NCBI GenBank assembly: GCA_018287875.1
Contig: JAGVVL010000025.1
Span: 2,356,001 to 2,420,000, forward strand
Direction of reading: 5' to 3'
Source: Nigrospora sphaerica
Lineage: Eukaryota > Ascomycota > Sordariomycetes > Amphisphaeriales > Apiosporaceae
DNA length: 64,000 nt
Both the position numbers and the translations under genes were made by a program. Of the stretch, positions 1 to 11,857 are shown one piece after another (position 1 is the stretch's first letter; each line of letters opens with the position of its first letter). The notes below the pieces were generated by a model. The model was not told the DNA's origin. It searched no databases and saw only the letters and a list, made by a program, of their open reading frames with translations.

Positions 1-3000
1 GCGAGCGAGCCAGCAGGTATGCTCACCCCGTCGTCAACTCCTGGTAAATGCCCGCCGCGCTGCCTGCATGCCGTCGCGCCGGCAGCAAGTGACAGCAGCA
101 ATACCACCATCACCAACACCATCAGGCCCCCTCCGTAGCTCACCACATCTCGGCGTCACTTCCCACGGTTGTGACTGACAGGGCGGCAAGGTGAATGGCG
201 ATGAGGCTTTCATGTCTGTGCTGCCCCGTTCCAGGTGATGGTCCTGCCTGCCCTGTTCGTATGTATGCGTCCGGATGCGTAACCCCCATGTAATCGCCCT
301 CAAGGAGGTCGGAGCCCTCGATGATTTCACAACCTTATGGCCATCCAGCTCAACGTTGCGCGCGAGCACCCCCCCACTCATTCCTCTCCGTGGATCCATT
401 GAGAGGCAAAATAGAGTTTCGCTAGGGATCAATTTGTCATGGCTGGCACCAAGTCATGCGAGCGCGCGCGCGCATCGTTGAACCTCCACAGTCGATAGGT
501 AGATACAATACATACAGCCATCACTAATCAGAGCTTCTTGCCACATCGGGGCACCATGTCGGCACATGCACACGGATCGCCTACTGGATCCTCCGGGGAG
601 GGGGGGTGTTCGTGTCGCAGAAGTGCCAGGTAAGGTGAGGTACGGCTCCCAGAGCAAGCATACACGGTACGTATGTATGTGTATTCCTGTGATAGACCAG
701 CTAGACCGCCCGCGACGTGACAAGATGAGACGAGGCGCTTGCTGCAGGCGGCAGCGCAGGAGAGACAAGAGCAGGACGGACAGGCCATCGGCATGGCTTG
801 TAATGGCCCCCCCGGGGGGCCGATTGCTTGCGCGCCAGCATTGTACGTATCGACTGCCCGTCGGCCTTGCCCCTTCCTCCAATGAAGGGTCTCAGCCATC
901 ACTGCCGGCCGTCCTCCCTCGACGGCCCTCCAATCCCCGGGAAAAGTACAACGTACAATGATATCAGGACGCGGTATCCCTGGAGCAGCTCGGAACACCC
1001 ACAAGCCGAGCCCACCCAGCCCACCGCGTCGCTACGAAAGCTCCAGAACAAAGGGAGACGGAGAAAGGAAGAACAAACACCAGGCGTAGAGAAGCGAAAG
1101 TCGTGTTCAGCCCTGAAATCGGCCATAACAGCATCGGTTTCGTGCTCGACTATGCATCTGCTGATTTTGGAGGGGGGGAGGTCCCGATCCACCACGCCTC
1201 CGCAAATCATGGACCTCGATGGACTTGGGACGAAAGACGAGGAGACTTCCCCTGTGGGTATACCGTAGGAGTAAATCCCGATTCGATGTGGCCGGGCACC
1301 TCAGGCGATTCGGCAACGAGGGTCTGCAGGCCCTGTGTTAGCCAACACGAGTCAGCTGGAGATCCGGCACCGGCGTTGTGGGTGTTCGGCAGGAGATCTC
1401 CCTCTAGTCAGCCAGCCCCCTCCTTAGCAGGCCCCTCTTCCACGGCCTGGCTGGCGTGGGTGAGGCACCTCTTTTTTCTCGACGCCTGCAAGCCAAGCGG
1501 GCGCGCTGATCCAGGAGGTGCGGCAGTGGGCGAAGTGGGTGGTGCGTGTCCCCATCTATCCTCCAGTCTGTAGGAGCTGCACCTGCGCATCGCACAGGGC
1601 TATACGTATACGTAGCTGGTTCGGGGCTGGTAATGTAACCCCCCCCTACCCAGGCCAATCCAGGGTGCTAGGATAGCGCGCATCGCTTGGCTCCTTGAGA
1701 AAAACGTGGAGAAGGGCGTCATTTCGGACGCGCAGGGGAAAAGACGAGTTTGCTGCTCGCCCAAGTGCCATCTGCTCGTGCTGCCGCAGACGACGCACCC
1801 AGATTGCCGAAGTAATTAGCCCGGCCACGGAGATGGGCAGATGGGGGATCCTCGCCCTCGCCAGTTCAGCTCGGCTATGACCACCCCCTCCGACTGCCTG
1901 CATTGGGAAGGTCATGCGTGCGAGAGCCGGTCATGGAACCTGGAGACGGCCCAAGTCCATGATAATGATGATGAGCCCACTGCTACCTGGATGCCCTATG
2001 AAGATGCACGCCGACAGCCCAAGGTCGGTCCCACCGCTAGTGGCCGAGCTTCCACCCTCAAGCTGTGCCGGCAGCCAGCGATGGAGAAGGTGACGATGGG
2101 CCCCCGAGGGCCGCCCCCCCTCCCCTCTCGCCCTCTGGGGCCCATGGGCCATGGCTGGCCCATCGTGCCCATCCTACCATTGGGGAGGGGGGGCAAGGGG
2201 GGGCAGGCCTTGTCCGGGCCAGGGCTGCTTGCTGGCCGCCATGGCTGGGAAGGAAACGTGGAGGTACCCGTGAATGTACTGTGTATAGGTCCCAGCAAAA
2301 ATGGGGAGGATTCAGTGGAGCGCTGGTGCCCTCCACCCATTCAGGCGATAGTGCGGATGGTGGACCGCCAGCCCCGTACAGTCCTGATCACACCGTGTAC
2401 TTACGGCCAGACATCGCCCACGATACATCCAGGCGCATGGGATACCTCTGCCTGGGATGGCGATCCAATGGCCAGCTGCTGCCGGTACATGAAAGCGCCA
2501 TACAGGGCGGCCAAGCAGGCAAAGTACTGACTGGGCACTAAGGTAGCGATGATCGACCGGATTTTCACGAGATGCTGAACGGGTGGGCTCTTCTGGTCTG
2601 GTTTTCAAGGGTTGGTCCTGTTCATTGTACATCGTACCTCAGTACCGAACTCCAAGCCGGAGCTGGAGGGCAGTTGTGGATGGCGGTGGTGGTGGGTGGT
2701 TCGCAGCTCCCCCATCCACCATTCTCCTCCAGGGCGGCCGGGGCGTCGCAGTAGCCCTGCTTCCTCCCATGGGATGCTGCTTGCTGGTCTTGTTGCTACT
2801 GCTGCGACTACTGCTGTTCCCGCTGCCGCTGCCGCTGCCGCTGCCACTGCGCGCGCGCGCGAGCGAGCGGCTGTTCCTATAGTAAACGGGACGGTATAGC
2901 CACCACCATCCCTAAATTCCAGTTTTGCCCATCTGGGCCACCTACTACTGAGTTACCCCCCGTCTTCCTGCTGAGGGCTGTTTTCACCTTTGCGTCGTCG

Positions 3001-3580
3001 TCGTCGCCGCGGGCGGTACGAAACGGCAGGCGGACAAGACCGCCGCCGCCGCCGCGGAGACGAGCCAAGGCCAAAGACAATCGCATCCATACCAGAAGCA
3101 CATTGGCGGAGCTGCGGGCCCCATCGCATCGCATCGAGGGCGTCGGGGTGACGATACCAAGATACATGCATCCATACCGCGCGAGCGCGCACGCCCTTTT
3201 GGCTCTGCTCCTCTCCTCATGGCGGCATGGTAGGTAACTAGGTACATGGGCTGCCGTACCGCCGGTACGTAGTGCTACGTACCCACATGCAGCCATGGGC
3301 GTCGAGCCGTGACCGTGGCCATCCTTGCCTGCGAGCTTGCATGTACCCCCGTACCGCACCAGCAGGGACTGGGCTGTTCGAAGCTCGACGACAGGCAATA
3401 TCCCATCCCCCAAGGACAGGGTAATTCCGCACGCTGGTTGAGAAGTTGCTGGGATGCGCTGCTCAGCCTCTCTCCACTTCTACTGATCTTCCTCGTCTCC
3501 GGTGCGCGGTACCTACGTATTGCCATGCGGTGGTTGTTATTGTGATTTTTTTCTCTCCTCCTGCCTGCCTCCCTTCCATG
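1..3580. other. intergenic, no gene recognised
   Basis: No reading frame here resembles a protein family I know. The longest open frames (for example 1841-2530 on +) have low-complexity Pro/Gly/Arg-rich translations typical of chance frames in GC-rich DNA. Visible local structure includes a GCTGCC hexamer repeat near 2822-2845 followed by alternating GC, and scattered GGTAC/TACGTA motifs. Part of the right end may be promoter of con7. Confidence 0.5.
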
Positions 3581-3663
3581 ATCGCGCGCTGTCTCCTCGC
3601 CGTCCCCACATCAAGGAGCCACATCTTCAGGAGGATCCAGCCTGGAGCCAGCCAGCGGCGATT

Positions 3664-3684
3664 GAGAGAGAGAGAGAGAGAGAG
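3664..3684. repeat. (GA)n microsatellite
   Basis: An uninterrupted GA dinucleotide run of about ten units upstream of con7. Confidence 0.9.
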
Positions 3685-3893
3685 CACGAGAGAAGGAGGA
3701 GTAATCCATCCCTCCAAGCCCGCCAGCCCATCATCCATCATCGGTCCCTCCATCCCATCCCATCCCTCCATCCCCTCTATCCACCCGCCCGACCATCCAT
3801 TCACCTGCTAGGTCTCGCTAGCCCGTCCCTGTCCGTTCTCGCCCAGATTTCGCCGTCCGGGCCACCGCCCACCAGTTGGACGGTGCAGACCGC

Positions 3894-3918
3894 ACGACAC
3901 GACACGACACGACACGAC
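3894..3918. repeat. ACGAC pentanucleotide repeat
   Basis: Five perfect tandem copies of ACGAC in the con7 upstream region. Confidence 0.9.
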
Positions 3919-5687
3919 AGCTCAGCAGCACGACACGCACCGCAACCGCGGCAGCTGGAGCGCATTTGTCCCCGTCGCCGTAACAGCCCTTCCTCTCCAT
4001 CCATCCATCCATTCCCAACCCGTAGTTTGCAGCCCCAAAAACCCGCAGGGTAAGGCAAAAGGCGAGAAAGCACCCGCAAGCAGTACCTGGCTGTCCCAGC
4101 CAGCGCCTTCTGTCTTTCCTTGTTGCGCCCCTCCGTTTTTTTTTCCTTTGCTGCAACTGCTGCTCCGGCTGCTACTGCTGCTGCAACGAAGGAATCTGAT
4201 CTGGTAGAGAAGGGTCACCTTTTCTTGCCCGTCTAGAAAAATTCTTTCCCCCATTTGACAGAAAACCTTCCCACCCTCCGTTTTCCTTCCCCCCAAACAA
4301 ACACCACATCGCGTCTTCATCAATCAAACACCACCCCTCAAGCGTGGCATCGCGAATGTTCTTCTGCCTGCCACCCCGCCAAACACAGAATCCATATAGG
4401 GCCCTGCGCCCGTTGTTTTTTTTGTTTGCGTTCGGCTCCGGCTACAACGCAAGCTTTTATTTGGCGCCAATTTCCAGCCCCCAAAAGTACGCGCTCCGCG
4501 ACGTCCTTTTGGCCTCGACTGGTGGCCATCTTCGACGCCCGGCACTAAGGACCGACTAAGGCCATAGTAATCTGTCAAGGTTTCTGCGGCTAACCCAGTG
4601 GCCCCTACTCCAAGAACCTATCCTCATCATACGCCTAAACTATCTACCCCCCTCCCAAGTCAGTCGTCTGCGTCTGCGAGCAGGATACCTAGCTGCAACT
4701 TCCACGGCCCAGACGCCATCCTGCTAGCCGCACGTCACCCCAAGACTAGTCGTGGATCTCCTCGTGTGTGCGTGCGCACCCACGGAGTCAGGTAGCTCGC
4801 CAGGGATCTTCGAGGCCCCAGATCTTAGGCAAGCCTAGCCACCTGGGATCACGCCGTCGTCCCAGGCTCTCTCGAGTCTAGTCCCTCGCCGTACTCATCT
4901 TCGACCGCGGCACTAAACCAACTCTTCGGACTAAACATCTGCCAAGGGCCAATCATCCCAACGCCCCTTGCCCTCCCATCTCTGTCTCGGCACTATTTTA
5001 GCTGTCAAGCTTCCCCTAAGCCCACCAGAGGCACCCGCGCATCCTCCTTCATCAAAAAAAGGAGTTGAGGAGACACCAAACGCTAGGCCCGAACTACGCC
5101 CTGCTGCTGACTTGGTACTCCGTGGAGTTTGTCGGGCTGAGTGTCGCGACTAAAGAGATTACTCGCACAGCACCAGAGGTTAACTCGGCACCCACGATCT
5201 AAGCACACACCTGCAGATCCCTGGAAGGGCTTGCCACTCAACTCTAACCGGACCGGGTCTGGTGCCGCCTCTTGGACACTGCATACCCAGCACAGTGCCC
5301 TCTACACACACTCCCTCCTGCCCTCTTCCGTCACCAGGACCCCGAACTCATAGGCTTGTGGGCTCGGTGGACCGTCCGGCTTTAGAAACGGACTATTTTA
5401 TCTTTCCCAGGCCCTTGGACTTCAGGACAGGACCGGAAGACCACGCTACCATCTGGATCAGTCTCCCGTCACGGACAGGCTGCCGCCAACAAATACACCA
5501 ACGCAGCCGCAGCTTGCTTCTTCGGTACTACCCTCTGTCAACCAACCTTCTTTCCATCACTCGTCCAAAGTAGTAGCACGGCACCACACCACACCACATC
5601 CGAGACACCGTTATCACTCAAGTTGGCTTGAGGACTAAATCACTTCGGCCGCTCACTGTTCCACCAGCTCCCCAGGCACTCAGTAGT

Positions 5688-7494
5688 ATGTACTTGGTCC
5701 AATCGCAAGCCCGCCCTCAGCAGCATCACGCTTTCGTCGACCATCACGCTTCACTGCCGCGTACTTCTACGACGGGTAGTGTCAGCCCCGAAGCGCCCCC
5801 TGGCACGCTTCTCTCATCCACCACCAGCTCTATGGAAAGAAGCGCTCCCGAATACTCGCAGACAGGTTTGCCTTCGCCCTATCCAAGCACCCTCGGAGAC
5901 ACCCAGTCTGAAGTCTCGTCTGCAGATCACGCATCTGCTGCATCCTATCCGAGCGGGCAGGAAGCGAGGTCGGCCAACTACTCGACGTCAGCGACGCCGA
6001 CATCAGAGTACAGTGTCTACCCACAATCAGCGCGGTCAAGTTCGTTCCCCGAACACCTCCAGCGTACATACCACCCCGCAGCAGCAGGCAACCACAGCAG
6101 CAGCAGCGGAGGTATGGCGCAAACACCAACAAGTCCGTCCATGCCTATGCCAGATGGACGCAACCATCCATCCCAGCAAGTCAAATCTGACAGCGATGTA
6201 CCCATAGATCCCTCCATCGCGGCCCCCAGCCCTACCTACGCCCACGGCCAGTATTCGCCGTACGCCGCGCCGCCGCAGGACATGTCGCACGGCTATGGGC
6301 AGGGTGGTAACCTCTACAGCCAGCCGCGCCCTGACTGGGGCAACTATGGGCATCCCGGAGGCCACATGCCTCAGCCCGCACAAGTTTTCCCTGGCACCCC
6401 CACAACCGCCTCCTCGGGTCGGCCAGCACAGGTAGGTCGATGACTTTTCCTGCATCTTTGTGTGTCGCGAATCGGCCGTGTTTGTTCCTGCCTGGGGCGC
6501 GGACACGGCGGCGTCGCGGCGGGCCTAGCCGACGGGCCGTTACCGTATTATGTTGCGCGGCGATCTGTTTTCTCCTTATCATCTCTCAAAGACTGATCCG
6601 CGATGATTGACACAGTATGCGCATCAGGTCTATAGCTTTGTGCCGATTCCCGGAGCCCAGCAGCACAAGCGTCCCCGCCGACGCTATGAAGAAATCGAGC
6701 GCATGTACAAGTGCGGTTGGAATGGCTGTGAGAAGGCTTATGGCACTCTGAACCACCTGAACGCCCATGTCACGATGCAAAGCCACGGCCAAAAGCGAAC
6801 GCCGGAAGGTGAGTCGAGGCCGCCTTTTATTCATCGCCCTTTTCCTGTTGGGGAGATGGCCGCGAGCTTTGGACCTTTGATTTTGGCTTGCGAGACACTG
6901 TTCCAGCTGCTCGGGTCGTCGCGATAAGACAACTGCGCGGGATCGGTCAATTTTGGCTTCCCCGGGATGTCCCCAGGATGTCCCAGCAGGGCCCGATGCG
7001 GGTATGGACGCGGTCGCGGTCTAAGCGTGGGCCCGGTACCGCACCAACTCAATTAGACTAGCTCGCGGCCTGATGCAGGGGGTTCCGATCTGACCGCAAT
7101 GAAGAATCTCATACTGACATGCCACAACACAGAATTCAAAGAGATCCGCAAGGAGTGGAAAGCACGCAAGAAGGAGGAGGAGCAGGCGCGCAAGGCCGCC
7201 GAGGAAGCCGAGCGACAGCGCCAGGCTGCCCAAGTCGCCGCACACGGACAGAACGGCGCTCCCGGTCCCGAAGGTTCCGACGGTGCGCAGCCGCCACAGT
7301 CCTACTCTACCGGCGGCCGTCCAGTTCAGCTCCCGCCCATTGGCTACTCGCCCGCGTCGTACCCGGCGCCGCCATCGGCTGGTGTGTCCCACGTGGCCGA
7401 GTACAGCCCGACCAGCAGCATGTACTCGGCCAACTACCAGCCGGCATCGCCCTACGCACCTCAGAGTCAGCCGATGTACAACCAACGTCAGTAG
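5688..7494 (+). CDS. con7: C2H2 zinc-finger transcription factor Con7
   Basis: Three exons: 5688-6431, 6616-6808, 7133-7494; 432 residues. Exon 1 (248 aa) is Ser/Pro/Gln/Tyr-rich and disordered, as in activation regions. Exon 2 holds a basic stretch (266-272, HKRPRRR) and one C2H2 finger: Cys281 and Cys286 (spacing 4), His299 and His305 (spacing 5). Exon 3 opens with a highly charged Lys/Glu/Arg helix, followed by a Pro/Tyr-rich tail. The finger plus charged helix spanning the exon 2/3 junction is the hallmark of Con7. In the rice blast fungus Con7 controls conidium shape, appressorium formation and cell-wall gene expression in the nucleus. The ATG at 5688 is the first in the leader and has A at -3. 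Both introns have GT-AG ends, and the second splits a Glu codon. The assignment is firm; targets in this species are unknown. Confidence 0.93.
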
Positions 7495-10276
7495 TACGTG
7501 CGTGGCGCCTGGGGGCCTGTACGGAGGGGTTCCGGGAAAGACGGACCCGGGGCTGGGCCCGGGGGGGTAGGATAGGACGGGAAGCCAGACATGGGGTGCT
7601 GGAAAGCACAGTAGCGGCCACCACCCCTCCTTCCTCGTCCTCCACCCGGCGAAACGTGACGTTCGAACCCCTCTCCCTTTCCCCTGCGGCCTCTCTCGCC
7701 CCCTAGATCCGATCCGCCGGGGTTTTATTGCTTCAAGGAAACAGCGTTGTCTCTGTGCTGCATTTCCGCGCGGGGGAAGGAAGAGGAGGAGACGGCGAGG
7801 AAGAAAGAGAAAGCGGAGAGGGGAGACTGAGTAAAGCAGGAGCTTGCTAGCCTCACGATGGGGTTTGCAAGGGCGCCTTGGGGATTTGGGGGTGCGAGCC
7901 AGGGTTTAGCTTCCCACAGGTGCGCACGCCGGTCCCCCACTTCCCCTCAAAGGAGAAAACCGGCGCTGGCGGTCGACGGCGCCCAACGGGCCCGGTCCCC
8001 CTTCCCCCCAAGAGGGTTGACATTGAAAGTGACTCACCCTGACCTCCCACTTCCTAAGAATCGCTGGCGTTCCGAATGCTCCTACTTATTTTATATAGAA
8101 CATCCGAATAAGAAAGGAATGCGACATACAAAGTAATGCTTTTAAATCCTTAGAAATTGTTAACAGCGCCATATCTATGTAAACAAGTCTTGGTGGCAGG
8201 GTGCTAATTGGAATGCATGTTCAAAAGGGTGGTGTTCGCTACGTCAAGTCACTATCAGTGCCACCCACCTGCCTTCCTACCGATATTAGAAGACGGGCTG
8301 AGGACGGTATCGCGGTCGTCGGTAGGCGGCACTACTGATTGGCAAGTTTGGCAGGGTTTCCTTATGTGTGCACTCAAAGAAGATGAACCGTGGGAAAGAA
8401 CTAATTCTCCAATATGCATTCAGTTCCGTTCGCATAAAGTGGGTACGAGGTATACGGATTCTCATAGTAACCTTGCATCCTTTCTTGGCTTCAGTTACCT
8501 GCACAACTTCTCCCGCCTTTTTTTGGGCCGGCTCGCCGACGGGCTTTTTAAACAAAGAGGTACGTACTTATACACACACATACGCACGCACGCAAGCATA
8601 GACCCCAGCAGCCGCCCAGGTACGCGAGTTAGTTGTTCACACGTCGACCGACAAACGCGCGGCAACAAGGCCCATCGCCCACGAGTATGGTACCCCCGTC
8701 GCCGATCCACTCCCCCCCATGCATCGACCCAGACAACCGGAACAGTCCAGAACGGAAGGGCTGACGCCGTCGGTGCTTTCCATCCCCCACTTGATCGACG
8801 GCCTCCGACTGGAAGAAGAACAAGGGAGAAGAAGAAAAGAAGAGGCCTTCGACCGTTTTCCATGCTAGCACCAGCCCGGGCTGGCGTGCAGTCCCAAATC
8901 ATGGGCACCACCCCCACGCGCAGCCACACGCGCCTCGCCCATGCCTATGTCGTGCGACCCTACACACACACTCTCACTCACTTCCCCCTTTCCGGGATAC
9001 CACCGCCGCCACCATACTAACGCGAGTTAGGCTGCATGCTATGCCGTCCCGTCCCACGCCGCTGGGTCCATCGTTACCGGGTCGTACTATGTAGTGCCGG
9101 GGGGTGTGCGTTGCGCGCGATGGGCTGCTGTCATGCACCATCTAGTTTTCCGGGCTAGGGCGCGCCTCCCCCCTCAAGTACTTCAACCCCTTGGGAAACG
9201 GGCTGACACTGTCCTGTTTTTTGTTGTGCCCCTGCAGAGATGGGAGGGGGGGCATGGTATCTTGGTCGACCTTGCATCACACCCACCCCCCACCCTCTTC
9301 TCGACCGCGTAGAGGAGAGAGTGAAGGGCAGAGGGATTAAAAAGGACATTCATGCAAGGCAGGCAAGCACACCTCGCGACCCGTCGGTTTTGCATTTATC
9401 CCGCCCGCCTCTATTTCCCGGCCCCCGGGCTTCCCCTCCGGGTTATTCCAAGATCGAGCCCACGAGATCCAAGGCTTGCGGAACAACTGCCGTCTGCGCT
9501 TCGGCCCGCAAGCCGCCCCCGCGGCGGGAAGTATCCCACTAACGACTCGGACCTCCCTCGGGGATTGCGGTAACCCTCGAAACTTTTTAGCACGGGGCAA
9601 TGGGAAGCGCAACGACGGCGCCCGTAAGACAAAGGGGGGCTCCGACACGGATGGGGCCAAACTCCGGTAACGAGTACTGGACGTATAACGGGGGGATTAA
9701 CGGGAGGAAAGCGAAAAACACGCAGCCGTTCCTCGGTGGTGCCCGGCCAGCATGCGTGCATCCGTCTCCGCATCGGGAGGGGGCCGCCGGTATACACTGC
9801 CTTCCACACGCAATGACGTAGTGGCATGGGAGAGCGCGCCCCTCAACCGGATTTTTCTAAGTGACAACCCGCCATCCGAGGCCGTTTCGTACCGGTGCCG
9901 TTTGGGTCGGCTCCCTTGCTCGCTCTCGCCCTCTTTTTCTCCCGGTTCGCACGGCTGCTTCTCTCTCCCGTATGTGTGCGCGCCCTTGCTGACGGGGTTG
10001 GAAAGTGGCTTTGTCGGCGGTTTCGTTGCTGCTGCGCTCCCATTTTCATGTGGCACGCCAACCCCGCCGCAGAGCCTCACGACGCTTCCCGAACCATCTA
10101 CCACCTGTCGCATTCGCTGGGAATATATAACGGCATCCTGCCTACGCGTAATCCCGGGACCTCACGTTTCGCCGTCGTCTCCATCCGCCAAAACCCCACT
10201 GACTAGGGTTGTCCGTAGACGTACCTGCCTCTTGTTTGGTGCCCTAGTGCCGTTCTGTCAAAAACCCTCTCAGGAA
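7495..10276. other. intergenic between con7 and aar2
   Basis: No supported gene. Open frames such as 8208-9020 have no recognisable domain. A comparatively AT-rich patch lies at about 8070-8560. A TATATAA at 10124-10130 probably belongs to aar2. Confidence 0.5.
10124..10130 (+). promoter_or_regulatory. TATA box, probable aar2 promoter
   Basis: TATATAA stands about 150 nt upstream of the proposed aar2 start. No ATG lies between it and 10277. This supports starting translation at 10277 rather than at the farther in-frame ATG at 9752. Confidence 0.45.
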
Positions 10277-11857
10277 ATGGCTCCACACGTTCGCCCTCCA
10301 TCTGCATCCGAAGGTTTTGGCCACCAGGTGCCCCCCCACGACACCTCATCGCCCGCAGCGCGCGCGGAAAATCCCCGCTCGTCCCATCCACTGGTGAGCC
10401 AAGATTCCGTCACATCCGTCGACTCGGTCGACTCGGTGCCCGTCCTCGGCGCGTACCCGTTGGGCTCGCTGCACATCCACGCGCCCCCGGACGATGAGCC
10501 GGAGGTGATGGACCACGACAACGGCACGGCGGTGGCGCCCCCGCCCGACTCGGAGGCGGTGCAACAGCTCCTCCGGGCGGGCGACGTGGTCATCCTGGCC
10601 GACCTGCCCGCGGGCTTCACCGTGGGCTGCGACGCCATCTCCTTCACCTCTACGGAGCAGTTCCTCGGCTTCCGTGACGTGCCCCCGGGCGCCCATCTGG
10701 TCTGGGTGGCCCCGTCCGAGGCGACCTCGTCGCGGAGTGCCTTCTGGTTCTACACGCCCGAGAAGGACGGCTCGGGCCCGGGGAAGGTCTACGTGAAACA
10801 GTGGGACAAATTCAACGAGGTTCTCGGCGACCCGGCCAGCCAAGCCGAGGCGCGCTTCCAAAAGGAGCGCCTGGATGAGGGCCTCAGCCACCTCGTCCCG
10901 TACCATTTCAAGGGTTCCCCGCACGCCGACTCGGGCCGGCCGGACCCGTCCGCCCGGGGAGACGAGTCGTCGCCCCCGCCGCTCGAGGGCAGCACACTGT
11001 GGTACCAGCTCACGCACGCCATCCACCCCGACCTGCTGGACCGCATCACGGGGGGCCCCAAGGAAACATGGCCCGTCCACACGGCGGACCCGGTGGCGGG
11101 CGAGACGACGCTCGCCGCCGAGGGCCGCCTCTACACGCGCCAGGCGGCGCCGCTGCGCTTCACCTTCCCCGCGGACCAGCGGCTCTTCGACGCCGCGGCC
11201 GCGGGCGCGGAGCGCACGAGCCAGGCGCTCGACCCGACGGCTTGGGTGCTCGCGCAGCTCGCGCGCACCGGCGCGCGTCCCGCCGACCTCGTGGGCGAGC
11301 TGCAGTTCGTCTTCCTCACCGGTATGCACCTCGGCAACTACTCCTGCCTCGCCCAGTGGTGGCACTACACGACGCGTGTCGTCTTTCGCAGTTACCGCCT
11401 CGCCGTTGAGCGGCCCGCCCTCGCGCGCGCCCTCGTCCAGGCCGTCCACGCCCAGCTCGTCTACGACAACGCCCACCTCGCCGGCTCCGTCCTCGACACG
11501 GCGCCCGCCCGCGGCCGCGCCCTCCACAACGCCCTCACCATCTACCGCTCGCGCCTACGCGAGCTACTACCGCGCGCCACGGTCCCCGACGGTGACGACG
11601 ATCACAAGGAGGAGGGGGCGGCGGCCCAGCAGGCCGTCGGCGCCGCCTTCGACGCCCTCGCCGCCTGGCTCACCGCCTGCTGGGACTTGGACCTCGCCGC
11701 CGACTACGTCCGCTCCGGCACCGTCATGCTTGAGGACGGCGAGATGGTCCAAGTCGACGTCTCCGACTTTGAGGACGAGGACGAGCGCGGCGAGTTCGCC
11801 GCCGTCGTCGTCGACGTCGACGACGACGGCCGGCCACGCGACTGGGTCTCCGTCTGA
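10277..11857 (+). CDS. aar2: AAR2 family U5 snRNP assembly factor
   Basis: Single exon, 526 residues. The AAR2 core begins near residue 92: a beta-rich domain with the family's typical opening (GDVVILADLPAGFTVGCD) and a PPGAH turn. An all-helical domain follows (about 230-480) with a conserved W-x-L-x-Q-L-type helix (ALDPTAWVLAQLA) and an LQFVFLTGMHLGNY segment. AAR2 binds Prp8 (RNase H-like and Jab1/MPN domains) during U5 snRNP maturation and is later displaced by Brr2. The C-terminus is strongly acidic. The first 90 residues are disordered, with a short Asp-Ser-Val repeat, and are not part of the conserved fold. The frame stays open upstream to an ATG at 9752, but a TATA box at 10124 lies inside that extension. 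Third codon positions are almost all G/C, which creates long antisense shadow frames. Confidence 0.85.
   Translation: MAPHVRPPSASEGFGHQVPPHDTSSPAARAENPRSSHPLVSQDSVTSVDSVDSVPVLGAYPLGSLHIHAPPDDEPEVMDHDNGTAVAPPPDSEAVQQLLRAGDVVILADLPAGFTVGCDAISFTSTEQFLGFRDVPPGAHLVWVAPSEATSSRSAFWFYTPEKDGSGPGKVYVKQWDKFNEVLGDPASQAEARFQKERLDEGLSHLVPYHFKGSPHADSGRPDPSARGDESSPPPLEGSTLWYQLTHAIHPDLLDRITGGPKETWPVHTADPVAGETTLAAEGRLYTRQAAPLRFTFPADQRLFDAAAAGAERTSQALDPTAWVLAQLARTGARPADLVGELQFVFLTGMHLGNYSCLAQWWHYTTRVVFRSYRLAVERPALARALVQAVHAQLVYDNAHLAGSVLDTAPARGRALHNALTIYRSRLRELLPRATVPDGDDDHKEEGAAAQQAVGAAFDALAAWLTACWDLDLAADYVRSGTVMLEDGEMVQVDVSDFEDEDERGEFAAVVVDVDDDGRPRDWVSV

Larger units (their letters stand above)
3581..5687 (+). 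promoter_or_regulatory. con7 promoter and long 5' leader, ATG-depleted
   Basis: This C/T-rich stretch lies directly upstream of the con7 start. Between 3581 and the con7 start at 5688 I find one ATG only (4356), and none at all in 4359-5687, while the complementary triplet CAT occurs about 17 times in that stretch. Such one-strand avoidance of start codons is expected of a long transcribed leader scanned by ribosomes, so the transcript probably begins at or upstream of about 4360. If it begins upstream of 4356, that ATG opens a 67-codon uORF ending at 4559. Simple repeats (GA run 3664-3684, ACGAC x5 at 3894-3918, CCAT-rich 3720-3800) lie in the left half. Transcript limits are inferred. Confidence 0.6.

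Noticed and set aside
1841..2530. 229-codon open frame on the + strand
   Set aside because: No domain, low-complexity Pro/Gly content, no splice-consistent partners; overlapping frames of similar length exist on both strands.
8208..9020. 270-codon open frame on the + strand downstream of con7
   Set aside because: No recognisable family, Arg/Pro/Thr-rich toward its end, several comparable overlapping frames.
10346..11527. 393-codon antisense frame over aar2, and similar ones over snf8 (12307-13440), dbp2 (16198-17337) and fmp27 (44777-46237)
   Set aside because: The sense strand has clear family proteins with G/C-ending codons, which removes stops from the opposite strand. The antisense translations are biased Arg/Val/Gly/His strings without domains.
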